A stretch of DNA of 11,890 bases from contig JAFSHJ010000243.1 in the NCBI GenBank assembly GCA_017440425.1, positions 1-11,890 of the forward strand. Direction: 5' to 3'. The position numbers and the translations under genes are program-made. Below are positions 1 through 6,493 of this stretch, piece by piece; the first letter of the stretch is position 1; the number at the start of each line of letters is the position of its first letter. The DNA is from Oscillospiraceae bacterium (GTDB lineage: Bacteria; Bacillota; Clostridia; Oscillospirales; Ruminococcaceae). Below the pieces are notes generated by a model. That model saw only the letters and a program-made list of their open reading frames with translations. It was not told the DNA's origin and did no database searches.

Positions 1-30
1 ATACCGCTTACAATGCAGTAAAATAATTAT

Positions 31-38
31 AAGGATGG
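31..38 (+). promoter_or_regulatory. Ribosome binding site deciding the tpiA start
   Basis: AAGGATGG lies 8 bases before the ATG at 47. An in-frame ATG at 35 sits inside this same motif and has only A/T-rich sequence before it. The Shine-Dalgarno-like element therefore favours 47 over 35. The AAGGA core is 11 bases from the ATG, slightly long but acceptable. Confidence 0.6.
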
Positions 39-46
39 ATAAAGCT

Positions 47-814
47 ATGAGAAAAATCGTCATTGCAGGAAACTGGAAAATGAACAAAAACCGCGCTGAA
101 GCAGCAGAGCTTGTAAAGGCTATTGCTCCCAAGGCTGAAGATGCTCTTTGCGATGTTATCGTATGCGTTCCCTTCACAGACCTTGATGTTGTTTGCAACG
201 CTGCAAAGGATACCAAAATTAAAGTTGGCGCACAGAACTGCCACTGGGCAAAATCCGGCGCTTACACCGGCGAGATCTCTGCAGATATGCTGGTTGAGGC
301 AGGCATTGAATATGTTATCATCGGTCACTCCGAGCGCAGACAGTATTTCGGCGAGACAGACATCACTGTAAATCAGCGTGTTAAGGCTGCTCTCGAGGCC
401 GGTCTTAAGGTTATCCTTTGCGTTGGCGAGCTTCTTGAAGAGCGCGAGCAGGGCATCACCGCTGAGATCTGTTCCATGCAGGTTAAGATCGCTCTCACCG
501 ATATCCCCGCTGATCAGCTGGATAACATAATCATCGCTTACGAGCCTGTTTGGGCTATCGGCACCGGCAAGACCGCTACCGCTGACCAAGCTGACGAAGT
601 TTGCGGCATCATCCGCAACGTTATCGCTTCCCTCTACTGCGAGTGCTGCGCTGAAAAAGTTATCATTCAGTACGGCGGCTCTATGAACGCTAAGAATGCT
701 GCGGAGCTCCTTGCTAAGCCCAACGTAGACGGCGGTCTCATTGGCGGCGCTTCCCTTAAGCCCGACGATTTCGGCGTTATCATTGCTGCAGCTACCGAAG
801 AAATGAAGAAGTAA
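47..814 (+). CDS. tpiA: Triosephosphate isomerase
   Basis: Cytosolic glycolytic enzyme interconverting dihydroxyacetone phosphate and glyceraldehyde 3-phosphate. The 255-residue product has the usual length and all diagnostic residues: AGNWKMN at 7-13 (Asn9, Lys11), the catalytic His94 in IIGHSERR, the catalytic base Glu166 in AYEPVWAIGTG, the phosphate-gripping loop 6 at about 167-178, and late YGGSM and GLIGGASL phosphate-binding turns. The start at 47 puts the first beta strand (RKIVIAGNWKMN) at residue 2 as in the family. An upstream ATG at 35 would add four residues but has no ribosome binding site. gpmI follows 30 bases downstream on the same strand, so the two are probably cotranscribed; clostridial gap-pgk-tpi-gpmI clusters are common. 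No promoter is visible in the 46 bases before it, so transcription probably enters from an upstream gene outside the window. Confidence 0.98.
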   Translation: MRKIVIAGNWKMNKNRAEAAELVKAIAPKAEDALCDVIVCVPFTDLDVVCNAAKDTKIKVGAQNCHWAKSGAYTGEISADMLVEAGIEYVIIGHSERRQYFGETDITVNQRVKAALEAGLKVILCVGELLEEREQGITAEICSMQVKIALTDIPADQLDNIIIAYEPVWAIGTGKTATADQADEVCGIIRNVIASLYCECCAEKVIIQYGGSMNAKNAAELLAKPNVDGGLIGGASLKPDDFGVIIAAATEEMKK

Positions 815-844
815 TTTATTTTAAAGAAAGAGATTGACAATACT

Positions 845-2356
845 ATGAAAAAACCTCTTGTTCTGATTATTATGGATGGTTTCGGCACCAATCCCGATAC
901 CAACGGTAATGCCGTATATTCCGCAAAAACCCCCAACCTTGATAAAATTTTTGCAGAAAACCCCAGAACTGATATCGGTGCTTCCGGCATGGATGTCGGT
1001 CTCCCCGACGGACAGATGGGCAACAGCGAAGTTGGTCACACCAACATCGGCGCAGGCCGCGTTGTTTATCAGGAACTCACACGTATCACCAAGTCCATTC
1101 GTGACGGTGACTTCTTTACCAACGCAACTCTCACCGCTGCAATGGAAAATGCAAAAGATCACGCTCTCCATCTGATCGGTCTCGTATCCGACGGCGGCGT
1201 TCACAGCCACAATACTCATCTCTATGCACTTGTTGAGATGGCTAAAAAATTCGGCGTTGAAAAGGTATTCATCCACTGCCTGATGGACGGCCGTGACGTT
1301 CCCCCCACCTCCGGCGCAGGCTTTATTGAAGAGCTTGAGGCTGAGCTTACAAAAATCGGCACCGGCAAGATCGCTACCATCGCAGGCCGTTACTACGGTA
1401 TGGACCGCGAAAAGCGCTGGGAGCGCGTTGAAAAGGCTTATGCCGCTATGGTTTACGGCGAAGGCAACAAAAACGCTTCCCCCGTTGCCACAATGACAGA
1501 GTCTTACGCTAACGACGTTACCGACGAGTTCATCATCCCCACCGTTTGCGCTGACAACTCTACCGTTAAAGCTAACGACAGTATCATCTTCTTCAACTTC
1601 CGTCCCGACCGCGCCCGTGAGATTACCCGCGCTTTCGTAGATCCCGAATTCGACGGCTTTGAGCGTAAAAACGGCTTTATGCCCCTCCACTATGTCTGCA
1701 TGACCCAGTATGACGCAACAATGCCCAACGTTGACATTGCTTTCCGTCCCCAGTCTTTGGATATGCCCTTCGGTGAAGTTATATCCAAGCTTGGTCTTAA
1801 GCAGCTCCGCATTGCAGAGTTCACCAAATACGCTCACGTTACCTTCTTCTTCAACGGCGGCGTTGAGACCGTTTATCCCGGCGAGGACAGAATCCTTGTT
1901 GATTCTCCCGATGTTGCTACCTACGACATGAAGCCTGAGATGAGCGCTTACGAAGTAACCGACAAGCTTCTTGAACAGCTCCGTGCTGACACCTACGACG
2001 TTGTTATCCTCAACTATGCCAACTGCGATATGGTTGGTCATACCGGCATTTTTGATGCTGCTGTTGACGCTGTTGAAGCTGTTGACACCTGCGTTGGCAA
2101 GATCGTTGACCAAGTTATGTCTATGGGCGGCGTGGCTATCATCACCGCTGACCACGGCAACGCAGACAGAATGTATGACGTTGACGGTTCTCCCTTCACC
2201 GCTCACACCACCAATCCCGTTCCCTTTGTTGTTGTTGGTCACGACTGCAAGCTCCGCGACGGCGGCCGCCTTGCTGACATTGCACCCACAATGCTGGATA
2301 TTATGGGAATTGAGCAGCCCTCTGTTATGGATGGCACCTCCCTCATCGTTAAATAA
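845..2356 (+). CDS. gpmI: 2,3-bisphosphoglycerate-independent phosphoglycerate mutase
   Basis: Cytosolic Mn-dependent enzyme of the alkaline phosphatase superfamily that interconverts 3- and 2-phosphoglycerate through a phosphoserine intermediate. The length (503 residues) is typical. Metal and catalytic residues are all present: Asp11 in MDGFG, the nucleophile Ser61 in GQMGNSEVGH, Asp395 and His399 in NCDMVGHTG, Asp436 and His437 in TADHGNAD, and His454 in FTAHTTNP. From family knowledge these match the two-metal ligand set of the Geobacillus stearothermophilus enzyme with a constant offset in the C-terminal half. The inserted transferase domain (about residues 75-305) carries LMDGRDVPPTSG, GRYYGMDREKRWERV and NFRPDRAREITRAF. 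A purine-rich AAAGAAAGAGA stretch just upstream is a modest ribosome binding site. The gene is followed by an intrinsic terminator, so it is the last gene of the tpiA operon; enolase is not adjacent. Confidence 0.98.
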   Translation: MKKPLVLIIMDGFGTNPDTNGNAVYSAKTPNLDKIFAENPRTDIGASGMDVGLPDGQMGNSEVGHTNIGAGRVVYQELTRITKSIRDGDFFTNATLTAAMENAKDHALHLIGLVSDGGVHSHNTHLYALVEMAKKFGVEKVFIHCLMDGRDVPPTSGAGFIEELEAELTKIGTGKIATIAGRYYGMDREKRWERVEKAYAAMVYGEGNKNASPVATMTESYANDVTDEFIIPTVCADNSTVKANDSIIFFNFRPDRAREITRAFVDPEFDGFERKNGFMPLHYVCMTQYDATMPNVDIAFRPQSLDMPFGEVISKLGLKQLRIAEFTKYAHVTFFFNGGVETVYPGEDRILVDSPDVATYDMKPEMSAYEVTDKLLEQLRADTYDVVILNYANCDMVGHTGIFDAAVDAVEAVDTCVGKIVDQVMSMGGVAIITADHGNADRMYDVDGSPFTAHTTNPVPFVVVGHDCKLRDGGRLADIAPTMLDIMGIEQPSVMDGTSLIVK

Positions 2357-2373
2357 GCGATCTGCTTAAATTT

Positions 2374-2407
2374 AAATGCAGCCGTAAATTTTGCGGCTGC
2401 ATTTTTT
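2374..2407 (+). terminator. Intrinsic terminator after gpmI
   Basis: AATGCAGCCG at 2375-2384 pairs perfectly with CGGCTGCATT at 2394-2403 around a 9-base A/T-rich loop. The T-run extends to 2407. It lies 18 bases after the gpmI stop and separates the glycolytic operon from the small-protein gene. Confidence 0.9.
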
Positions 2408-2436
2408 GTATGTACCTTATTTTTTATAAAAAAACA

Positions 2437-2465
2437 TTGATTTTTTACGGAATTTATATTATACT
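2437..2465 (+). promoter_or_regulatory. Sigma-A-type promoter of the small Cys-rich protein gene
   Basis: TTGATT (2437-2442), a 17-base spacer and TATACT (2460-2465) form a near-consensus promoter directly downstream of the gpmI terminator. The expected start of transcription near 2472 gives a leader of about 86 bases before the ATG at 2558. No operator-like repeat overlaps it. Confidence 0.75.
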
Positions 2466-2480
2466 TATTTATGTAAAGGT

Positions 2481-2508
2481 ATATTATCTGCCTTTGTGCG
2501 GATAATAT
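2481..2508 (+). promoter_or_regulatory. Hairpin in the 5' leader of the small-protein gene
   Basis: ATATTATCTGC (2481-2491) and GCGGATAATAT (2498-2508) form an uninterrupted 11-bp stem (one G-T pair) closed by a 6-base loop. No T-run follows, so it is not a standard terminator. It lies about 9 bases after the predicted transcription start and ends 36 bases before the ribosome binding site. It could stabilise the 5' end of the transcript or regulate expression. An alternative pairing of AAAGG (2475-2479) with CCTTT (2491-2495) would compete with it but is weak. Confidence 0.5.
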
Positions 2509-2557
2509 CAAATATATCTTATCTTTCACGCTAATATTTTAATCGGAGGTTATTATT

Positions 2558-2779
2558 ATGAAGAGTAGTACTATTATTGCTATCATCGCTCTTGTTGTTG
2601 CTGTTGCCGGCGCTGCTTTTGCTGTTGCTGCCTACATCAAATCCCGCAAAGAGTGCACACTCTGCAACGATCTCGATGAGCTCGACGAGCTGGATGATCT
2701 TGACTATGACGATTGCTGCTACTGCGATTGCGACGATTGTGCTGATGCTCCCATTCCCGAAGAGCCTGTTGAAGAGTAA
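2558..2779 (+). CDS. Small membrane-anchored acidic cysteine-rich protein, unknown function
   Basis: I do not recognise this 73-residue protein. Residues 5-27 form one hydrophobic segment rich in Ala, Val and Ile, followed by a basic patch (Lys28, Arg30, Lys31). The remaining 42 residues contain 19 Asp/Glu and all seven cysteines: a CXXC pair (Cys33, Cys36), a tandem DELDELDDLD stretch (40-49), and a dense CCXCXCXXC cluster (53-61), then a Pro/Glu tail. The positive-inside rule would leave the acidic tail in the cytoplasm, but a weak signal peptide or the opposite orientation cannot be excluded. The cysteine and acid pattern suggests metal binding; this is inference. A good GGAGGT ribosome binding site (2545-2550) sits 7 bases before the ATG. 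A dedicated promoter and a strong terminator flank the gene, which supports a real, separately expressed gene rather than a chance ORF. Confidence 0.85.
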   Translation: MKSSTIIAIIALVVAVAGAAFAVAAYIKSRKECTLCNDLDELDELDDLDYDDCCYCDCDDCADAPIPEEPVEE

Positions 2780-2798
2780 TTTTTAGCTTGATCAAATT

Positions 2799-2833
2799 AA
2801 ACGGCTGAACACTTATTGAGTGCTCAGCCGTTT
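2799..2833. terminator. Intrinsic terminator after the small-protein gene, possibly shared with niaR
   Basis: AAACGGCTGA (2799-2808) pairs with TCAGCCGTTT (2824-2833). After one A-C mismatch the inner CACT/AGTG stem continues to a 5-base loop. Seven T residues (2831-2837) follow on the plus strand. On the minus strand the stem lies 15 bases past the niaR stop and is followed by TTTAATTT-like sequence, so it may also end the NAD operon, though less strongly. Confidence 0.88.
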
Positions 2834-2847
2834 TTTTGTGCTTTTGT

Positions 2848-3360
2848 TTATATTTCAGGAACGATATATCCGCGTTCCTCAAGAGCTGCTTCGATTCTGT
2901 CAAGCACCTCTTTGGATTCCGCACGCACGGTGTGATAGTGATATCCCGACGTGATATTCATAAGCTCGGTGGATTTTCCGCTTTTTATGCCTTCCATAAA
3001 CTTATCTATGCTGTGCTGTGAAAAGATATTCATATTGGCTTCCACTTTGCCGTATACCTTGTGCCAAACGAACACATCCACCACCGTGCCGCCAAGGTTG
3101 ACAATGCAGGTGAGCTCATCTTCTGTTTGGTCGCTGGTATGGCGTAGCTTGAACACACGCTCAATAAGCGGCGTGTTTTTTACAACATAACCCTGATGCG
3201 TGGAAAGTATCTCATAACCGGCGGCGCGCAGAATTGCAATATCCTGCACGATTATCTGCCGTGATGTATTCAGCCTTTCCGAGAGCTCTCCGCCGGATAC
3301 AGCACCGTCTTTAGCCATTAACAGCGTTATTATCTCTTTTCTTCTTTCGTCTGCTTTCAT
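2848..3360 (-). CDS. niaR: NiaR, niacin-responsive repressor of NAD synthesis genes (HTH_11 plus 3H domain)
   Basis: Cytosolic DNA-binding repressor that, in Bacillus subtilis (formerly YrxA) and Thermotoga, senses nicotinic acid and represses NAD synthesis and niacin uptake genes. The 170-residue protein has an N-terminal winged helix (about 4-60; LSERLNTSRQIIVQDIAILR includes the recognition helix) and a C-terminal 3H domain. His74, Glu82, His141 and His143 reproduce the spacing of the metal ligands described for T. maritima NiaR; His100 (WHKVYG) and His116 (SQHSID) are further family histidines. It is the last gene of nadA-nadB-nadC-niaR, starting 18 bases after nadC with a GAGGAGAG ribosome binding site. 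This placement suggests feedback on its own operon, presumably through the inverted repeat at the nadA promoter. The family assignment is firm; the ligand is taken from the family. Confidence 0.93.
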   Translation of the reverse strand: MKADERRKEIITLLMAKDGAVSGGELSERLNTSRQIIVQDIAILRAAGYEILSTHQGYVVKNTPLIERVFKLRHTSDQTEDELTCIVNLGGTVVDVFVWHKVYGKVEANMNIFSQHSIDKFMEGIKSGKSTELMNITSGYHYHTVRAESKEVLDRIEAALEERGYIVPEI

Positions 3361-3378
3361 TGCAAACTCTCCTCTTGT

Positions 3379-4230
3379 TTATATCGCGTGCAAATTTTTC
3401 AGGGACAAATCAAGAATGGGAGCGGAATGTGTGAGTGCGCCGCTTGAGATGTAGTCAACTCCGATATCTATAAGTCTTTCAATGTTTTCCTTTGTAACGT
3501 TGCCGCTGCACTCTGTTTCTGCTTTTCCTGCCACAAGCTTTACAGCCTCACGCATATCTTCCACGCTCATGTTGTCCAGCATGATGATATCTGCACCTGC
3601 TTCAACAGCTTCCTTGAGCATATCGAGATTTTCAACCTCCACCTCGATCTTTCTTACGAAGGGTGCATATGCTTTTGCCATTGCAACGGCCTCTTTTACA
3701 CCGCCGGCCGCACCGATGTGGTTATCCTTAAGCAGGATACCGTCGCTGAGGTTATATCTGTGGTTGTTGCCGCCGCCCACTTTAACCGCATATTTTTCAA
3801 AGATGCGCATATTGGGTGTGGTCTTTCTGGTATCCAGCAGCTTGGTGTTGCTGCCTTCGAGAAGGTTTGCGATGGAGCGTGTATAGGTTGCGATGCCGCA
3901 CATTCTCTGGAGATAGTTGAGTGCGGTTCTTTCGCCGGAGAGAAGTACGCGGATATCGCCGGTTATTACGCCTACCTTCTTGCCTTTTTTAATATAGTCT
4001 CCGTCTTTGTAGGAAAAATCAAACTTTGTGTCTTTGTCCAGCAGTTCAAAAACTCTCTTGAACACATCGATACCTGCCAGAACACCGTCCTGCTTGCAGA
4101 TAAGCTCTACCTGACCGAGGCAGTAATCCGGCATAACGGAGTTGGTGGTAACGTCTTCGCTGCTTATATCTTCTCTGAGTGCATTCAGAATGAGTTCGTC
4201 GGCATTCATTATCATTGTAATGTTATTCAT
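3379..4230 (-). CDS. nadC: Nicotinate-nucleotide pyrophosphorylase (quinolinate phosphoribosyltransferase)
   Basis: Cytosolic enzyme converting quinolinate and PRPP to nicotinate mononucleotide, CO2 and pyrophosphate, the third step of de novo NAD synthesis. The 283-residue product is of normal size. Hallmarks are LREDISSEDVTT near the N-terminus, GERTALNYLQRMCGIAT, the LDTRKTTPNMR motif (Arg135, Lys136), VGGGNNHRYNLSDG with His157 and Arg158, LLKDNHIG (Lys168, Asp169), the strand/loop EVEVEN, and the C-terminal VDYISSGALTHS phosphate site. The frame is open upstream to 4305, but the start at 4230 is preferred: AAGGAGAG lies 8 bases before it and the added 25 residues would be a basic, unlikely extension inside nadB. 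The start overlaps the nadB stop by 8 bases, which points to translational coupling. Confidence 0.97.
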   Translation of the reverse strand: MNNITMIMNADELILNALREDISSEDVTTNSVMPDYCLGQVELICKQDGVLAGIDVFKRVFELLDKDTKFDFSYKDGDYIKKGKKVGVITGDIRVLLSGERTALNYLQRMCGIATYTRSIANLLEGSNTKLLDTRKTTPNMRIFEKYAVKVGGGNNHRYNLSDGILLKDNHIGAAGGVKEAVAMAKAYAPFVRKIEVEVENLDMLKEAVEAGADIIMLDNMSVEDMREAVKLVAGKAETECSGNVTKENIERLIDIGVDYISSGALTHSAPILDLSLKNLHAI

Positions 4231-5497
4231 GGCTGTTTCTCTCCTTTTCAATTGCTTCCAGCACGATCTCTTTGTATTTTTCTTTATAGTTCTCGTAGTC
4301 CGCACCGCTTACGGTTATCTCTGCATTGTTCGGAATATCGGAATAGGTCTCCGTCATTTGGTTTGCGGCTCTCTCTGCAAAGACAAGGCTCTCCAAAAGC
4401 GAGTTGCTTGCAAGGCGGTTTCTGCCGTGTACACCGTTGCAGGCGGTCTCTCCCACCGCATAGAGGCGGTCCATTGAGGTTTTGCTGTGTTCATCCACAT
4501 CTATACCGCCCATAAAATAGTGCTGGGACGGCACAACGGGAATGCTTTCCTTTGTGACATCGTAGCCCTCTGTGAGGCAGTGGTTATATATGTTGGGGAA
4601 GTGTGTCTTTATCTCTTCCTCCGCTATGGGAGCCATAGACAGCCAGACGTGCTTGGTGTTTTCCTTCTTCATCTCGGCATAGATTGCATTTGCCACAACG
4701 TCGCGCGGGAGCAGCTCGTTGACAAAGCGCTCGCCCTTGGAGTTGAGCAGAATGGCTCCCTCTCCCCTCACCGACTCGGAAATGAGGAACTCTCTGCCCT
4801 TCTTTTCGCTGTAGAGTGTGGTGGGATGTATCTGTATATAGTCTATGTTTTTGAGCTTTACGCCATGCTTTATGGCAATTGCAAGGGCATCTCCGGTCAG
4901 GTGGGAATAGTTGGTGGAGTGGGAATAGAGTCCGCCGATGCCGCCTGTGGCAAGCACTGTGTAGTCTGCCTGAATCGCAGAGTAATTGCCGTCTTTATCG
5001 TGGCAGATGACACCGAGGCACTGCTCTTTATCCGAGATGATATCCACCATTGTGTAGTATTCCATAATGGTGACGTTGGGCAGCGTTTTCACCTTTGCCA
5101 AAAGATGGGAGGTTATCTCTTTGCCTGTCTCATCCTCGTGGAAAAGAATTCTCGGCTGAGAATGGGCACCCTCTTTGGTGTAGGCAAACTCGCCGTTTTC
5201 CTTTTCAAACTCCACGCCAAGCTCCACAAGGTCTGCAATTACGCTGGGTGATGAACGAATCATTATCTCAACGGAGCGCTTGTTGTTTTCGTAGTGACCT
5301 GCACGCATGGTGTCTTCAAAATATGCATCATAGTCAGATTCATCCTTCAGCACGCAAATTCCGCCCTGCGCCAAAAATGAATCGCTCATATCTGCCGCAT
5401 CTTTTGTGAGAATGGTGATTTTCTTATCTTTTGGAAGCTTGAGTGCGCAGTAAAGACCGCTGACACCGCTTCCCACAATTACTACATCTGTTTTCAT
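4223..5497 (-). CDS. nadB: L-aspartate oxidase (short form)
   Basis: FAD-dependent cytosolic enzyme that oxidises aspartate to iminoaspartate, the substrate passed to NadA. It belongs to the succinate dehydrogenase/fumarate reductase flavoprotein family; in anaerobes fumarate is the likely electron acceptor. Visible elements are the FAD-binding GSGVSG (9-14), DSFLAQGG, the second nucleotide-binding strand VLATGGIGG, IQIHPTTLY, the substrate-site SVRGEGA followed by ERFVNE and RDVVA, QHYFMGGIDVD with His326, and the C-terminal FAD motif GRNRLASNSLLE. At 424 residues it lacks most of the C-terminal helical domain of the roughly 530-residue E. coli form; only about 50 residues follow the last FAD motif. 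Similar short NadB proteins occur in Clostridia, so this is probably intact. It begins 13 bases after nadA, with GGAG 7 bases before the ATG, and its end overlaps nadC. Confidence 0.95.
   Translation of the reverse strand: MKTDVVIVGSGVSGLYCALKLPKDKKITILTKDAADMSDSFLAQGGICVLKDESDYDAYFEDTMRAGHYENNKRSVEIMIRSSPSVIADLVELGVEFEKENGEFAYTKEGAHSQPRILFHEDETGKEITSHLLAKVKTLPNVTIMEYYTMVDIISDKEQCLGVICHDKDGNYSAIQADYTVLATGGIGGLYSHSTNYSHLTGDALAIAIKHGVKLKNIDYIQIHPTTLYSEKKGREFLISESVRGEGAILLNSKGERFVNELLPRDVVANAIYAEMKKENTKHVWLSMAPIAEEEIKTHFPNIYNHCLTEGYDVTKESIPVVPSQHYFMGGIDVDEHSKTSMDRLYAVGETACNGVHGRNRLASNSLLESLVFAERAANQMTETYSDIPNNAEITVSGADYENYKEKYKEIVLEAIEKERNSHE
4239..4246 (-). promoter_or_regulatory. Ribosome binding site deciding the nadC start
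   Basis: AAGGAGAG on the minus strand lies 8 bases before the ATG at 4230, inside the last codons of nadB. It supports that start over the in-frame upstream ATG at 4305. Confidence 0.8.
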
Positions 5498-5510
5498 TTA
5501 GCTACTCCGA

Positions 5511-6419
5511 TCATTTTGCCATTTCAAGCATTCTGTCAAGGGGAAGCATTGCTCTTACACGCTTTGCCTCATCCACCTCAACCTGATTTTCCTCTGTTTT
5601 AAGCACGTGCAGCACCTTTTCCGGTGGGTTCAGCTTCATATCCACGCATGAGAAGCTTTCGCGTGCAAAATAGAACTTCTTGTTGGGGTCGTTCAACTCC
5701 AGCGGATAGGCGACGCCCTCTTCCGTGCAGATGATGAACTCGGTTTTATCGCTGTTTTTTGCATAGGCTATTATCTCTGCTGTGCTGCCGATAACATCGG
5801 AGAGAGCCAAAACCTCTTCCCTGCACTCCGGATGGGTGAGCACCAATGCATTGGGATGCTTTGCCTTCTGCTGTGCCACCTGCTCTGCAGTTACAACAGC
5901 GTGGACGGGACAATAGCCTTTGTTGAGAATGATATTTTTCTCCGGCACCTGCTTAGCCACAAATCTGCCGAGGTTTTCATCTGGAATAAAGAAAATGTTT
6001 TTGTTGGGCAGGGCTTTTACTATTTTTATGGCATTGGAGGAGGTGACGCAGACATCGCTGTGGCATTTGAGCTCTGCGGTGGAGTTGATATAGCAAACCA
6101 CAGCCAGATCTTCATACTGTTTGCGCATCTCTTCAATTTTTTCTATCTCTGCCATATGAGCCATTGGGCAATCGGCAGACATATCCGGCATAAGCACCTT
6201 TTTCTCGGGATTGAGCAGCTTGACGCTCTCTCCCATAAAGCCAACGCCGCAGAAAACGACGATATCAGCATCGGTGTTCTTTGCAACTTTGGCAAGATAA
6301 TAGGAATCGCCCACGTAATCTGCCAGCGCCTGAACCTCTCCCGGAGCATAATAGTGCGCCAAAATTATGGCATTTTTCTCTTTTTTAAGGCTATTTATCT
6401 CATTTATGATTTTTTCCAT
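5511..6419 (-). CDS. nadA: Quinolinate synthase A
   Basis: Oxygen-sensitive 4Fe-4S enzyme condensing iminoaspartate with dihydroxyacetone phosphate to quinolinate. At 302 residues it matches the short clostridial/Thermotoga type. Three cysteines occupy the cluster-ligand positions: Cys84 (SADCPM), Cys170 (KGYCPVH) and Cys258 (SFSCVD). Other hallmarks are AHYYAPGEVQ (His22, Tyr23), DYVGDSYYLAK, VFCGVGFMGES, YINSTAELK, VTSSNA, IPDENLGR, HPECREEV and VIGSTAEI. The start is placed at 6419 because an upstream in-frame ATG at 6449 lies before the predicted transcription start, while AAGGTGAGG sits 3 bases before 6419. It is the first gene of nadABC-niaR, directly behind a consensus promoter with an overlapping inverted repeat. 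Confidence 0.97.
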   Translation of the reverse strand: MEKIINEINSLKKEKNAIILAHYYAPGEVQALADYVGDSYYLAKVAKNTDADIVVFCGVGFMGESVKLLNPEKKVLMPDMSADCPMAHMAEIEKIEEMRKQYEDLAVVCYINSTAELKCHSDVCVTSSNAIKIVKALPNKNIFFIPDENLGRFVAKQVPEKNIILNKGYCPVHAVVTAEQVAQQKAKHPNALVLTHPECREEVLALSDVIGSTAEIIAYAKNSDKTEFIICTEEGVAYPLELNDPNKKFYFARESFSCVDMKLNPPEKVLHVLKTEENQVEVDEAKRVRAMLPLDRMLEMAK

Positions 6420-6422
6420 TGT

Positions 6423-6431
6423 CCTCACCTT
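6423..6431 (-). promoter_or_regulatory. Ribosome binding site deciding the nadA start
   Basis: AAGGTGAGG on the minus strand lies just before the ATG at 6419, between the predicted transcription start (near 6444) and that codon. It rules in 6419 over the upstream ATG at 6449, which nearly touches the -10 box. Confidence 0.8.
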
Positions 6432-6450
6432 TTCAGTTTGTGTTAACAAT

Positions 6451-6478
6451 ATTATACCACAAACTTTACATCTGTCAA
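6451..6478 (-). promoter_or_regulatory. Sigma-A-type promoter of the nadABC-niaR operon
   Basis: Read on the minus strand, a perfect TTGACA (6478-6473) is followed by 16 bases and a perfect TATAAT (6456-6451), preceded by TGG as in an extended -10. The predicted start near 6444 leaves a leader of about 25 bases before nadA. Such a strong promoter on a biosynthetic operon implies repression, and an inverted repeat covers the -35 box. Confidence 0.88.
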
Positions 6479-6493
6479 GTTATCTGTAAAGTT
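6462..6493. promoter_or_regulatory. Inverted repeat over the nadA -35 box, likely NiaR operator
   Basis: AACTTTACA (6462-6470) and TGTAAAGTT (6485-6493) are perfect 9-bp inverted arms separated by 14 bases. The spacer holds the -35 box (6473-6478). ATCTGT occurs as a direct repeat at 6470-6475 and 6482-6487, 12 bases apart, about one helical turn. This fits a dimeric repressor blocking RNA polymerase. The operon encodes NiaR, the obvious candidate; I cannot compare the site with the published NiaR motif here. Confidence 0.65.

Noticed and set aside
1..30. Possible 3' end of a preceding gene (pgk expected from clostridial gene order)
   Set aside because: Stops occur in two frames here (TAA at 19-21 and 24-26), but fewer than ten codons are visible and none can be matched to a protein.
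821..2242. 473-codon open frame on the minus strand opposite gpmI
   Set aside because: It is a codon-bias shadow of gpmI: the translation resembles no known family and has no ribosome binding site or promoter, while gpmI has all catalytic residues.
2471..2476. ATG-TAA start-stop pair in the small-protein leader
   Set aside because: It sits at or before the predicted transcription start and lacks a ribosome binding site; six bases of such sequence arise by chance.
4231..4305. Upstream nadC start adding 25 residues
   Set aside because: The extension is a basic stretch inside nadB with no ribosome binding site; AAGGAGAG points to 4230.
3718..4515. 265-codon open frame on the plus strand opposite nadC and nadB
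   Set aside because: It spans the junction of two real genes on the other strand and has no coding signals of its own.
6420..6449. Upstream nadA start adding ten residues
   Set aside because: The ATG at 6449 lies before the predicted transcription start and would not be in the mRNA.
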